Source: Panax quinquefolius (lineage: Eukaryota; Streptophyta; Magnoliopsida; Apiales; Araliaceae). From it: 64,000 nt of DNA. Each line of letters opens with the position of its first letter. Within the stretch, counting starts at the first letter, position 1. The notes under the pieces were generated by a model, which did not search any database, was not told the origin of the DNA, and saw only the letters and a program-made list of their open reading frames with translations. The DNA lies in NCBI GenBank assembly GCA_020205615.1, contig CM035165.1, positions 31,345,544 to 31,409,543 on the forward strand. Reading direction: 5' to 3'. The translations under genes and the position numbers were made by a program. Shown piece by piece: positions 48,189 to 58,583 of this stretch.

Positions 48189-48611
48189 ATCTCTCTTTTG
48201 GAAGTAAGAGAATGAAATGAAAAAAAATTGTTTCTACTAAAGAGAATAAGTAATAATAGTTGGGTAATATGTATATATCATATGTATGTATATATTATCT
48301 CCCACAATCTACCATTCTCACTCTCTCTAATCCCTTGAAAAATCTTGGGCAAAATGTGGTCAAGTGGTATGGAGACACATGACTTGAGTGTAGCTTAAGC
48401 TTTGAATTTTTTTTTCCAACACATGCCTATATCTTTCCTTGATGATTCACCAAGATTTGCTATATCTTTTACTTCAAAGTTAAGTAAAAGGACATTTTGG
48501 TAATTTCGCACCTACTAAGGGTATTTTGGTCATTTCCCTACAATTTGAAGGGTAATTTGGTATTTTCACATATATCACATAACTTTTAACCTTTAAGTTT
48601 TAATACTTAGC

Positions 48612-48767
48612 ATTAGGGTTCTCAAATTAGGGTTTAAAAATTCCCGATTAGGGTTTAAGATTCCCGAAACTAAAATTAGGGTTTCCAAAACTGAAATTAG
48701 AGTTTCTAACCAATCGTTATGGTTTATTAACTGAACATCGAAATTATTAACATATTATTAGGGTTTA
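48612..48767. repeat. Cluster of telo-box-like ATTAGGGTTT motifs
   Basis: ATTAGGGTT occurs at about 48612, 48627, 48647, 48676 and 48758, with one variant (ATTAGAGTTT, 48700). Each is one plant telomere-type unit (AAACCCTAA on the other strand) but spacing is irregular, so it is not a telomere tract. Confidence 0.7.
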
Positions 48768-49308
48768 CCAATGTTATACTTTACCTGATTCAACACTTGA
48801 CCATTAACCAAACACTGCACATACACAGTCACAATACACAAAACCACCCAAGTCCTCAAAATTTTTAAATTCATACCTTATTTTCAGTCTAAGTCTTATT
48901 ATTTAACATTTATTCAATCATTTAAGATTTTATTAATCGTCTAAATTCTCTGTTTGTCACATGCTCAATGAAATTTGAGAAAGTTTAAGAAACTTGTCTT
49001 ACGTGCCCTTTACCGTTTATGCTACATAGCTCTTCCAATAACCTACATATATCAATAATATTGTAGAACATACCAATTAGTCACTTAATGACATTCAATT
49101 TGGTTTATATTAATTCTTATTTCATATCATTCGCGCATTATATTTACGCGATTAACTCTAAAACATCTCTCGGCGTCGCGTCGTTCGGACATGTTACGAC
49201 CCTCATAATCATATATCTTTATTGGTTTATATTAACCCCATTCTGTATCTTATAATGTTAATTTCATTAGAATTGAAACACTTTTTAAGTTTATTAACAC
49301 TTGACACA

Positions 49309-49337
49309 GCGTTTCGACATTCATAATGTCGAAACGC
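49309..49337. other. Perfect 13 bp stem hairpin
   Basis: GCGTTTCGACATT, loop CAT, AATGTCGAAACGC. It is not followed by a T-run and is in no recognisable RNA gene; it may be an LTR regulatory dyad. Confidence 0.85.
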
Positions 49338-49694
49338 CCGATTCGTCTCTCTTATGTATGCTTAGCATGCTCGTACAACTTATCTAATACTCTATTGATT
49401 AATTTTAGGAATCGTTATATTTCATAATGTTCATGTTTTATAACTTAGAACAATATCTTTTATCATTGGAAGTATCCACTTTGCATATGCGCATGCCCGA
49501 CGCCCTCCGATTACCTCTGAATGCACATCAGTCCCAAAAATGACCATTTTAGCCCCTTCTCCTAGTCTCAAATCACAAAACTAAAAGAATGAAAGTTGTA
49601 AGTCTACTCCTTATCTTTCCGAATTATTCTCTTGTTGGGATAAGTGATAAATGAGAACACAATAAATAAGAGGTAGATACAACCTTCCATTTTA

Positions 49695-49983
49695 TTACTC
49701 CCTCCGTCTCTTAGTATAAGACTTTTTAGAGTTGTATAAAGATATTAAGGAAACGATCAGATATCATTAAATATAATATCAAATGTCTATATCATTATCA
49801 GATTGGAAAAGATATTGTTATTTATTGGACAAAAAATAGTGAGAAAACCAAAAATATATTTAATACTTTGGGTAATATTGAAAATTAAGCAATTAATGCT
49901 TACTTAAAATTCTAAAACGTCGTATATTATAGAACAAAAAAACTTTTTTAAAACGTCTTTTATTAGGGCAAGGAGGGAATATA
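49695..49983. mobile_element. Stowaway-like MITE (~289 bp)
   Basis: Left end TACTCCCTCCGTCTC, right end GGCAAGGAGGGAATA. The ends are inverse complements (ACTCCCTCCGTC against ATTCCCTCCTTG, continuing AAGACTTTTTAG / AAGACGTTTTAA) with flanking TA. CTCCCTCCGT is the terminal signature of Stowaway MITEs, mobilised by Tc1/mariner transposases. The inside is A+T-rich and non-coding. Confidence 0.8.
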
Positions 49984-50078
49984 TCAGAATATCCCTTCCA
50001 GCTATGGAAGATCCATGATATGTTTGCATTGAAGGGACGATAGAAGCGTAGATAATTGAAGCCGTAGAATTTATAAGG

Positions 50079-50227
50079 TTCACATGGGTTATGTCATCCT
50101 TTCACATCCTCTACTGGCCAACATTTAATTGCTATCTTTGACTAAAATTTTCATGTGAAATAGACGCCTAGCAGCATTCACATGGGTTATGCCACCCTTT
50201 CACATCCTCTACTGGCCAATATTTAAT
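50079..50227 (+). repeat. 51 bp direct repeat pair
   Basis: 50079-50129 and 50177-50227 match at 48 of 51 positions (TTCACATGGGTTATG to GGCCAAxATTTAAT). They lie 200-250 bp upstream of the DC1 start codon. Confidence 0.9.
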
Positions 50228-50326
50228 GGGGAATGTTAAATTCACAATAAAAAAAAATATTATTTTCATAATAAAAGTATTTTTTCCATTTCTCTCTTTC
50301 TCTCTCCCTTTCACACATTGAGATCG

Positions 50327-50639
50327 ATGGAGCAACTTAAACACTTTAGTCATGAGCATCCGTTGATCCTCAACGCTGCTCAGGATGATGTTATTTGTTG
50401 TGGGTGCAATAAATCAATACTCATAGGTGAATCAGCATATAGTTGCAGCACTAGTAGTCATACCACTGATAATACAACCCAAGGTGATTGTGACAATTTC
50501 TTTCTACACAAAAACATGTGCGGAATTGCCCCAAGAACTTGAATATCCTATGCACCAAGATCACTCTCTTACCCTGCATTCACATCCACAGTATCGGAGC
50601 CGGTCTTGCATCTGTAATGAAACTTATTGGAGCAACTGA
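50327..50639 (+). pseudogene. DC1 (Cys/His-rich C1) domain protein fragment, one frameshift
   Basis: The ATG at 50327 opens MEQLKHFSHEHPLIL, then CCGCNK, SAYSCS and FLHK. This is the first C1-like zinc module of plant DC1 proteins (HPL...C-x2-C...Y-x-C...F-x-LH-x2-C). The frame then shifts by one base within an A run at about 50510-50515; TCAELPQELEYP and HSLTLHSHPQYRSRSC continue the family pattern in the next frame to a stop at 50639. DC1 proteins usually carry several modules and 200-700 residues; here only one and the start of a second remain before the assembly gap. A pyrimidine-rich leader (50281-50315) precedes the ATG. DC1 proteins are linked to stress and hormone signalling. The shift may be real or a homopolymer error. 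Confidence 0.65.
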
Positions 50640-50666
50640 AAAAAAAATGAAAAATGAAGGGTCGAG

Positions 50667-50740
50667 TGTTTGTTTTACTTTTCTTTTTCGAGCTATGTCG
50701 ATTATTGTTTGTTTTACTTTTCTAAAGCTTTGTCAATTAT
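50667..50740 (+). repeat. Short tandem duplication after the DC1 remnant
   Basis: Two units, 50667-50705 and 50706-50740, start TGTTTGTTTTACTTTTCT and end ATGTCGATTAT or TTGTCAATTAT. TATTGGAGCAACTG also occurs at both 50625 and 50740. Confidence 0.8.
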
Positions 50741-50769
50741 TGGAGCAACTGGGGAAAAAATGACGATAT

Positions 50770-50869
50770 NNNNNNNNNNNNNNNNNNNNNNNNNNNNNNN
50801 NNNNNNNNNNNNNNNNNNNNNNNNNNNNNNNNNNNNNNNNNNNNNNNNNNNNNNNNNNNNNNNNNNNNN
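50770..50869. other. Assembly gap (100 N)
   Basis: Exactly 100 N, the conventional length for a gap of unknown size in scaffolding. The Athila LTR starts directly after it (GATAAGTGG, missing only the first T). Confidence 1.
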
Positions 50870-52260
50870 GATAAGTGGATTTTATATACGAATCGATATT
50901 CATTTCAAGTTTAAATTAAGTAGTTATCTTCATGTTTTGTGTTCGTTTTACTTGTTTCATGTTATTTTATGTGTAGGGTGATCATGGATGCTATTGGTGA
51001 GGAAAAGGCGGTCTTTTTGGAGCAAAAGTGGAAAAAAGTTGGAGTAAGAAAAATTTTGAAGTCGATAGCTACCCCCTAAAAGATGGGCTTTTTATTATCT
51101 TATTACCCCGTAGGAAGAGGTCCGATTCTGAAGTGTCTGTTTAGTTTCAACCTGCTGGAGAGCTGCTCGTTTGTTGGGACTTGAATGATGCGTTTGGACT
51201 CTAATAAAAAGAGATTTTTGGCGAGAGAGAGAGGAGAGCTTGCTATTACGTGAAAAACAACAATCTTCTGACAACACAAAAAGCATAATTCAGAAGCGAT
51301 TTCAAGGATTGAAGAAGCGAGCGTTGGAGGAGTAATTTTGAGAGATTGTCACGATGGTTTGAATCAATCGAGGCTACGTGAAGGGTTTTCCATAATTCTT
51401 CTTCTCTTTCAGTCTTATTTGTAATTGGAAGGATGTTTTCAACAAATTATTGATTTTTAATTCATTCGTTATGAACTAATTTACTTATTAGACTTGTGAT
51501 GGATCTTTGGGTGAAACGATGATTCTATAACTTTGATTTCCAATTCATAAGATATTTTGGTTTATCTATGTTAATTTGGCGTGAATTTATGAATTGCACG
51601 ATCAGCGATTCTTTGTGGATTTGAAAGGAATCGAGAGAGAGATTGAATCTAGACCTGAATTAATATAGCATGTGTCATGAATTTTTGTCGATAGCAGATT
51701 TGTGATTATTGTTAAGGTAGAGATAAACTTGACATCACATGTAATCGTATAGAGAGCTTAAACTTCAACCTTCTTTGATTGCGGTTCACATAGAGATATA
51801 GTGAGTTGGTTAATTTAGGTGTTTAGCAGTTTTCTATCTTAATTGTGGATTGATGTTAATATGGTATTAGTGCATCGAGAGGTGGCTCTTACTACGTTCG
51901 TGTTCTTGATTAATAAAAGCTGGATATTAAATTGAGTTGGAATAAAGGTTTGAAAATCGGAGTGAAGCTCGGGGTGAAATCATAAGTCTAATTCTCCATT
52001 AATTGTTTGAAATTACGGGATTTACGTTATTGGTGGTTTGTTTTGTGATAGTTTATTTCTTTATTAATTTAGTTTTTTATATATATTTAAAACCATTGAA
52101 TTGATTAGTTTAATAAAATTAGGGTTAATACAAAATTGATAATTGTGAAGTTAAAATTCTTGATATTTTGTCCTCGTGGGAGCGATACTTTATTCACTAC
52201 TATATTACTTGTTGACCACGTACACTTGCGTGTTTTTAAGCGTATTGATTTTCACCAACA
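50870..52260 (+). repeat. Athila 5' LTR
   Basis: Collinear with 60949-62332, with short indels throughout. Ends ATTTTCACCAACA, then AGTTTTTGGCG. Small frames inside are chance. Confidence 0.9.
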
Positions 52261-52262
52261 AG

Positions 52263-52286
52263 TTTTTGGCGTAGTTCTTCTTGGGA
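52263..52286 (+). other. Primer-binding site, degraded tRNA-Asp type
   Basis: TTTTTGGCG is kept, as in the Athila PBS consensus that continues CCGTTGCCGGGGA. Here the continuation is TAGTTCTTCTTGGGA, altered at every CCG. Confidence 0.6.
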
Positions 52287-52449
52287 CAATTTAATAGAGA
52301 TTTTAATATTTGTTTTTTACAATATCGGTTTAATTAGTCGATTTTACTTAAACATTTTTATTTTGTTTTCTCTATTTGGGTTTTTCGACATTGGTTTATG
52401 TGAAACCACGATCTAAACATCGGACTTTGCTTCCTTTTGAGGGCGACAT

Positions 52450-53850
52450 TGTGAGATTTTCAAAAGTTGAGTAAGTGGATTGAGAAACGAGGCAAATTCA
52501 AAATTACGATAAGGAAGAAAGCGATGGTTGCCGAAGACCGAGAAAAAGCGTTGAGGATTTTTGCCACACCTAGGGTGGTGATCTGCGATCGAGCATTACT
52601 AGGCTGCAATTCTGCGAACACTTTTGAAATAAAGCACAGGACCATTCGGATGATCACGAGAACTCATATATCGGTTTGGGGAATGGCAAGCGGATGATCC
52701 GAATGAGCATTTGATCGATTTTTACTAGAAATGTGCGACACGTTCAAAATCTGATGGGGTGTCGGATGAAGCGATGAGACTTAACTTTTCCCATTCACTT
52801 TACGGGACAAAGCGAAGAGTTGGTTACATTCTTTACTGGCGGGGGTTCGATCACTCACGTGGGAGGATTTGGCTCAAAAATTTCTTGCCAAATTTTTCCC
52901 CCGTGAAAAAGCTGAAAATGAGGAATGACATCCTGATGTTTGAAGCGGAGAATGGAAGTCACTATATGAGGCATGGGAGAGATCTGAGGAATTACTCGAA
53001 AGTGCCCACATCATGGATTGCCCAGTGGTTACAAATGAACACCTTCTATAACGGGCTACATGGAAATGTCGAACCGGCATTGATGCGGCATCGGGGCGGT
53101 GCATTCATGGCTAAGAGTTCTGAGGAAGCCTACTGATTTGATAGAAACAATGGCGACAAATAACTACCGGTGGCCCACAGCAAAAAAATGACCTGACGAA
53201 AAGGGTTGGGATCTTGGAATTAGATGGATACTTGACTATCTGAAACACTGACTTTCTGCATTATCCATGAAGTTTGATCGATGAATGAGAGGTAAATCGA
53301 TGGCGAGGGCTCAAGTTCAACAAGTTCGAGCGAGTTATGGTAGTATGTGAATTGTGTGCGGGTGATCATCAAATGAAAGCGATGTCTGATAAATCCGACA
53401 TCCAGATTCGGTTCATGAAACTTTCTACTGATAGAATTCATAAAATACTTACCAAAACACCTACTGACCGGGAATAGGAACCACCCAAACCTTTCATGGA
53501 GCAATAATCGGCAAACTCAAGCTCCACGACCATCATATCCCCACGGTTTTCATAGTCATCCATAGCAGATTCAACGGCGGGACGAAATCCGATGGGGAGG
53601 AAACATGGGCAAGGTAGTGCATGACTAGCGACGATTTGGCTATGAAGAATCAAGCTATTGCTATCAAAAACATAGAGAATCGGATAGGTCAAATTGCATT
53701 GGCATTGAATAATAGACCACAAGGAACATTACCTAGCGACAAGAAAGAAATCCGAAGGGTAATCGTGAAGCGATGTCAGCGATTATGTTGAAAGTGGAAA
53801 ACACCTCGGTGGGAATAGTCACGAAAAATTCAATGACACCGGAGGAGGAA
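52450..53850 (+). pseudogene. Athila gag, decayed
   Basis: Pieces in order: AEDREKALRIFATPRVV, NTFEIKH, FLLEMCDTFK, SDEAMRLNFSHSL, WLKNFL-like, KLKMRNDILMFE, QMNTFYNGLHGN and MAKSSEEAY (capsid), then CELCAGDH near 53345, NRNHPNLSWSNN near 53475 and NRPQGTLPSDKKE near 53715. This is the full Athila Gag order, forming the particle. The open part is 52759-53136. Frameshifts are frequent, often at missing CAG or CTG. Confidence 0.85.
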
Positions 53851-53979
53851 AAAGTTGATGCGATAGCGCGATGGAGGTAACAAAAATGAGGAAATAAAGT
53901 TAAGCAATGAGCCGATTGTTTATCCTCCACCATTCTTGCCATTTCAGCGAGAGGTCCAAAAATAAAATCGGATAAGCGA

Positions 53980-54760
53980 TTACTAAAGTTTTAGATGTGT
54001 TCAAAAACTCCAGTTAACATCCCATTCGCGAGAGGCCACAGAGCAAATCTTGAGTTATCTGAAGTTTATGAAGGGAATTACATGAGGAAGAAGAAATGGG
54101 AAGAATTGAAGCGGTGGCACTAACGGAGGTGTGTAGTGTGCGATTATTCGAAAAAAGCTTCCACGAAAACTCGAAGACAGGGGGAGCTTTACTATCCGTG
54201 CGATCGGGAAGATGTCGTTTAACAAGTGCTTATGTGATTTGGGGTGATATAAACTGATGCCATTATCGGTATATTCGAAATTGGGTTTGCCAGCGCCAAA
54301 GCCTACTGAATATTTCATTGCGGTTGGCGGATAGGTCGATCACATATCAAGAGAGGCATTGTAGAGGACATTTTGGTAAAAGTGGATAAGTTTATATTCC
54401 TGCGGACTTTATCATCTTTGGATTTGATGAAGATAAGAACATCCAGATCATCTGGGGAGACCTTTCTTGTACCACAGGAAGGACACTCATAGGCGTGCAA
54501 AAAAAGAGAACTTCTGATGAGGGTCCAGATCGAAATAAAATTGATGTGTTGAGGCCATGAAATATCCTACGGACGAGGAAGAATGTTATCGAATGGATTT
54601 AATTGAGCAAATTACCGGCGAAGATATTAACAAGAGTTTGATCGATGATCCGTTAGAAACAACCTTATTGGGGATGAAGAAAAAGATGACCCGAATTTGT
54701 GGACTTATTACGGATGCTAGACTCGTTGCCAAGTTAAGCGGATTGAACACCGGTTGAACC
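53980..54760 (+). pseudogene. Athila aspartic protease region, decayed
   Basis: Reads FMKEIT, LPRKLEDRGSFTI, MSFNKCLCDLG, KLGLPAPKPTE, RGIVEDILVKVDKFIF and IIWGD...TGRTLIGVQK. LCDLG (Asp-Leu-Gly codons 54236-54244) occupies the active-site position where Athila has DLG rather than DTG. A linker (54557-54757; KYPTDEEECYRMDLI) follows. Cleaves Gag-Pol in intact relatives. Confidence 0.8.
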
Positions 54761-54819
54761 TCTGCTGCAGGGAGAGCGATTGAAAAAATTGAAACCATCA
54801 TTGGAGGAGCCCACAGACA

Positions 54820-55680
54820 TTGGAACTTAAGCCACTCCTAAACATCTCGGTATCGTATTTAGGCGATTTAAATTCTTTACACATAATTATTTACTTTGCA
54901 CTTAACGAATTGCGGGGAAGAAAAGTTCTTGAGGTGCTTAGGGATCACAAATCGACAATTGGATGGACGATTGCGGATATAAAAGCATTAGCCCATCATT
55001 TTGCATGCACAAGATTACGATGGAGGATGATGCAAGTCCATCGGTGGAGCATCAGCGTCGACTTAACCCAATCATGAAGGAAGTGGTCGAAGAAGAAATT
55101 CTAAAATTATTGGATCTTGGGTGTCATATATCCAATTTTCGACGATAAATGGGTAAATCCAGATTCATTGTGTGCCTAGAAAGGGGAATGGCGGCGGTGA
55201 TTGAAAATGAGGATAACGAGTTAATTCCAACAAGGGCGATGACGAGGTTGGAGGGTGTGCATCGATTATAGGAGATTGAATAAAGCGACTTAAAGGATCA
55301 TTTCCGCTTACCTTTTATCGATCAAATGTTAGAAGCGGGTTAGCGGGGATGAGTTCTCTTGCTTTATTGGATGGATATTTGGGATATAATCGATTGCCAT
55401 CGCTCACGAGGATCGAAAAGACAACATTCACTTGCCACTTACGGCACCTTTGCATTTGAGGAGAATGTCATTGGTTGTCTGATGCACTGCAACTTTTCGG
55501 TGTTGTATGATGGCTATTTTTTGAGATATGGTGGAGAAGAATGTTGAAGTCTTCATGGGCGATTTCTCGATCTATGGAGACAATTTTGACACTTGCTTAG
55601 AAATCTGGTCATGGTATTGCGGCGATGTGTAGGATCTGAAACCTCATATTAAATTGGGAAAAATGCCACTTCATGGTTGA
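54820..55680 (+). pseudogene. Athila reverse transcriptase, catalytic Asp changed
   Basis: LKPLLNISVSYLGD, then KVLEVLRDHKSTIGWTIADIKA, RRLNPIMKEVVEEEILKLLDLG, KDHFRLPFIDQM, LLDGYLGYN-like, PLTYGTFAFEENV and VEVFMGDFSIYGDNFDTCL. The palm motif that should read FMDD reads FMGD (codons 55552-55563), so the first metal-binding Asp of that pair is replaced by Gly. Frameshifts at 55020, 55330 and 55400 also break the frame. Non-functional as written. Confidence 0.85.
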
Positions 55681-55929
55681 AGAGGCATAATTTTGGGACA
55701 TAAGGTGTCGGCTCGAGGATTGGAGGTGGACAAGGCAAAGTTGGACACGATCGAAACTACCTCCATAGAGCTCGATTAAGGGTATTAGAAGTTTTTTACG
55801 GGGCATCTTTGGGTTCTCTGGGAGGTTCATAAAAGACTTCTCTAAGATTACAAAACCTCTATGCGATCTTTTAGAAAGGATGCCACTTTTCGACTTCTTT
55901 GCGAATGTAAGTCGCGTTTGACCTATTGA

Positions 55930-56330
55930 AGAAGAAATTAACTCTGACCCCCATGATAGTCGCACCGGATTGAAAAATGCCATTCGAACTTATGTGTGAT
56001 CTGACGACTATGCGGTTGAGGCTTTTTGGCCAAAAAGAGAGAGACAAGGTGTTTCACGCCATATACTATGCAAGCAAAACACTCACGAGACTCAATGAAC
56101 TACACTTTACTACGGAAAAGGAATTGCTTGCGATGGTATGCGCGTTAAACAAATTAGGGCATACTTGATGGGGACTAAGGTAATAGTCTACCACGGACCA
56201 TTCGGCGATTCGGTACTTAATAGCAAAAAAAAAGATGCTAAGCCACGCCTTATCAGATGGATTCTCCTACTTGAGAGTTTGATTTAGAAATTAAAGATAG
56301 AAAGGGGCGGAGAATCAAGTTGAGCCATTT
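55930..56330 (+). pseudogene. Athila RNase H, decayed
   Basis: MPFELMCD, DKVFHAIYYASKTL, TTEKELLAMVCALNK (frame 55977-56168), then TKVIVY and KKDAKPRLIRWILLLE, with a frameshift between. DH of the VYTDH motif is lost (VYHGP). The end of the domain (DHLSRL) is present only as a distorted remnant near 56320. Confidence 0.85.
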
Positions 56331-56429
56331 ATCAAAATTTGGAAAATCCGGGAAAAAGGATGAAGATAGATCGTGATCAGCGAGTCATTCCGGATGAAAG
56401 CGACTATTTGGGTTGAATCTGAAATTTCC

Positions 56430-57700
56430 GTGGTATACGAGACTTAGCGAATTATGTGGTAAGCAAAATGCTTCCCGGATCTTACGACAACAACGAAAAA
56501 GAAGTTTCTTCATGGCGTCGAGTGGTACATGTGGGATGAGTATATCTGTATTAAACAATGCTGTGGATAAGATGATTGACGATGTATCCCATACGATGAA
56601 GTCCACAACATATTACAAGAATGCCACTCATTGGCATATGGTGGACATTACGGGAGTGGCGCCGCCGCGAAAAAAGTGCTTCAATCTGGGTTTTATTGGC
56701 TCTGATGTTCAAAGCGCCCACCATTTGTGAAAACATGTGATAGATGCCAAAGGGTGGGAAACATATCGAAAGCGAATGAGATGCCCCTACAAACAATTCT
56801 TGAAGTGGAAATCTTTGATGTATGGGGCATCGATTTCATGGGACCATTCCCGTCGTCTTTGAGCAATCAGTATATTCTGCTCGCGGTGGATTACGTCTCG
56901 AAATGGGTTGAAGCTGCAGCATTACCATCTAATGATGCTAAGGTGGTCCTCAAATTCCTTCAGAAAAACATTTTCACGAGGTTTGGCACGCCAAGAGCAA
57001 TAATTAGTGATGAAGGTAGTCAACTTACGCAATAAGTCGTTTCTGACTCTTTTGGCTAAGTATGGGGTCGATCACAAGGTGGCTACTGACATATCACCCT
57101 CAAACTAATGGGCAAGCGAGGGTTTCGAACAGAGAAGTTAAGAATATTGGAAAAAAGTCGTAAATCAAAGTTCGGAAAGATTGGTCACTTGATTGGATGA
57201 CGCATTATGGGCGTCTTAGGATTGCATACAAAACACCAATCGGGATGTCACCTTATCAACTCTTATGCGGAAAAGCATGTCACTTACGGTGGAGCTACTG
57301 ACCTGAGGCTTCTTGGGCCATACAAAAATTGAATTTTGATCAATGCGGTAGGAGAAAAGAGGCTACTCAACTAAATGAGCTCGGCGAATTCCGCCTCAAA
57401 GCTTACGAGAATGCCAAGCTATACAAAAAAAGGTTAAAAGATGGCACGACCGAAAAAATGTGCAAAAGAACATTCGGTAAGACCAATCGGTCCTCTTGTT
57501 CAACTCACGGTTGCGATTATTTCCGGAAAGCTTAAGTCGAGATGGTGGGACCATTTACTATAAAAGCAGTATTTCCTCGTGGTGCTTGTTGAACTCTCTA
57601 CGATTAAGTAATCCGTTAGAAAGCGTTCAAGGTCGATGGTCAATGGATAAAAAGCATTCTTTGGGGTGGCGAGTCGAATTGGGACCTTGAACAACATTAC
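56430..57700 (+). pseudogene. Athila integrase, decayed
   Basis: KVLQSGFYW and [19 protein letters not shown] (end of the zinc-binding region), then [12 protein letters not shown] (first catalytic Asp), [32 protein letters not shown] (second Asp), GQARVSNREVKNI, KTPIGMSPYQLLCGKACHL, LNFD, AYENAKLYKKRLK and NSRLRLFPE. In the third position of the D-D-E triad relatives have GQAEVSNRE; here it is Arg, or one base is inserted. The longest open frame is 56727-57035. Confidence 0.85.
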
Positions 57701-58583
57701 CCTCGTGATACTGCGATAAAAAGGGGGAGTAGTCGAAATTTGACGACTTAAAATCAAGCGCTAATTGGGAAGCAACCCACTTTTCTTTATTTTTCATAGT
57801 TCATGTTTAATTTGTTAGGATATAGTTTATGAAGCGATAGTTAGGTCTTGTCGATTATAAGTTTTGCTAAAAAAATCTACGAAAAGTACTAAAAATCTCA
57901 TTGAAACTCAAGTCGTCATTAATCTAACATATTGCATGTTTTTGGTTTTGAGAGAGGTCAGCGTGAGTCGAGCAACAACGACTACTGAAATGGAGGAAAA
58001 TCGGAGAATTTTGCATCTCAAAAAAAATTTTAGCCAAAATTTTTTAACGATTAGGCATTACCGCTGAAATGAACTTTTTAGCTAGCACCCCGTAGGAGCG
58101 GGGTCCTGAAATCTGGCGGACACGTTTTTTTTAAACCACGACCCTTCCTTTTTCCCTCACATACAAACTTTGTCTCTTTTGGTTCATCTCTCTCTCATGA
58201 ACCCACGATACTAAACCACTACTACCCCACTACCACTACCTACATCACATTAAACCCCCCTACTTACTTCCACGATCTCACTCCACCATCACATCCCATT
58301 TCATCTCCCCACATCACTCTATATATATCCCTCCTCATCTCATCTCTATTTCTTCCCACATTCAAATTTTGAATTAGGGCATTTGGAGAGGTTGTTTTGA
58401 GGAGCAAATTCTAGTGCGTGCTTGGGGCTTCATCTCATCTCTACTCCATACACCAATTTCCAAGTTCAAATTTCATAAATTGTGTAACCTACTACCCATG
58501 CACACCAGTGTTTGATAAAGTGCTTGAACCAAGTTTTGGAAAAGGTAGTGTTTACTAGCAAGAGTTCATTTGCTTGAAATTCA
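57701..58583 (+). other. Spacer between Athila pol and the downstream ORF
   Basis: Contains AAGCGCTAATTGGGAAGCAACCCA at 57753, a phrase found after pol in Athila-like elements, here split by no ORF. ACCCCG/CGGGGT forms a small hairpin at 58086-58103. A CCACTACC-rich stretch lies at 58210-58330. No gene. Confidence 0.5.

Larger units (their letters stand above)
45407..49690 (-). mobile_element. Long LTR-like zone, probable solo or truncated gypsy LTR
   Basis: Starts TGTAGCGTCCCCAAATCTGG, which resembles a minus-strand gypsy LTR end. It lacks coding motifs and has the layout of a long plant LTR: AAGGGTGAGCA near 45710, A+T-rich tandem repeats (46247-46400), a C+G-richer block (47230-47340), a TC tract with a GCTGCCGAAACTC leader (48130) and a TATA-rich zone (48260-48300). 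The far end is uncertain, perhaps near 49195 or beyond. No PBS or PPT is visible. Confidence 0.4.

Noticed and set aside
48612..48767. Interstitial telomere tract
   Set aside because: Motifs are separated by unrelated bases and are not head-to-tail TTTAGGG units.
50670..50981. 103-codon frame spanning the gap
   Set aside because: It only stays open because the 100 N cannot hold a stop; the flanks are unrelated sequences.
55609..55983. 124-codon minus-strand frame
   Set aside because: Antisense to the Athila RT/RNase H region, which has the conserved motifs on the plus strand.
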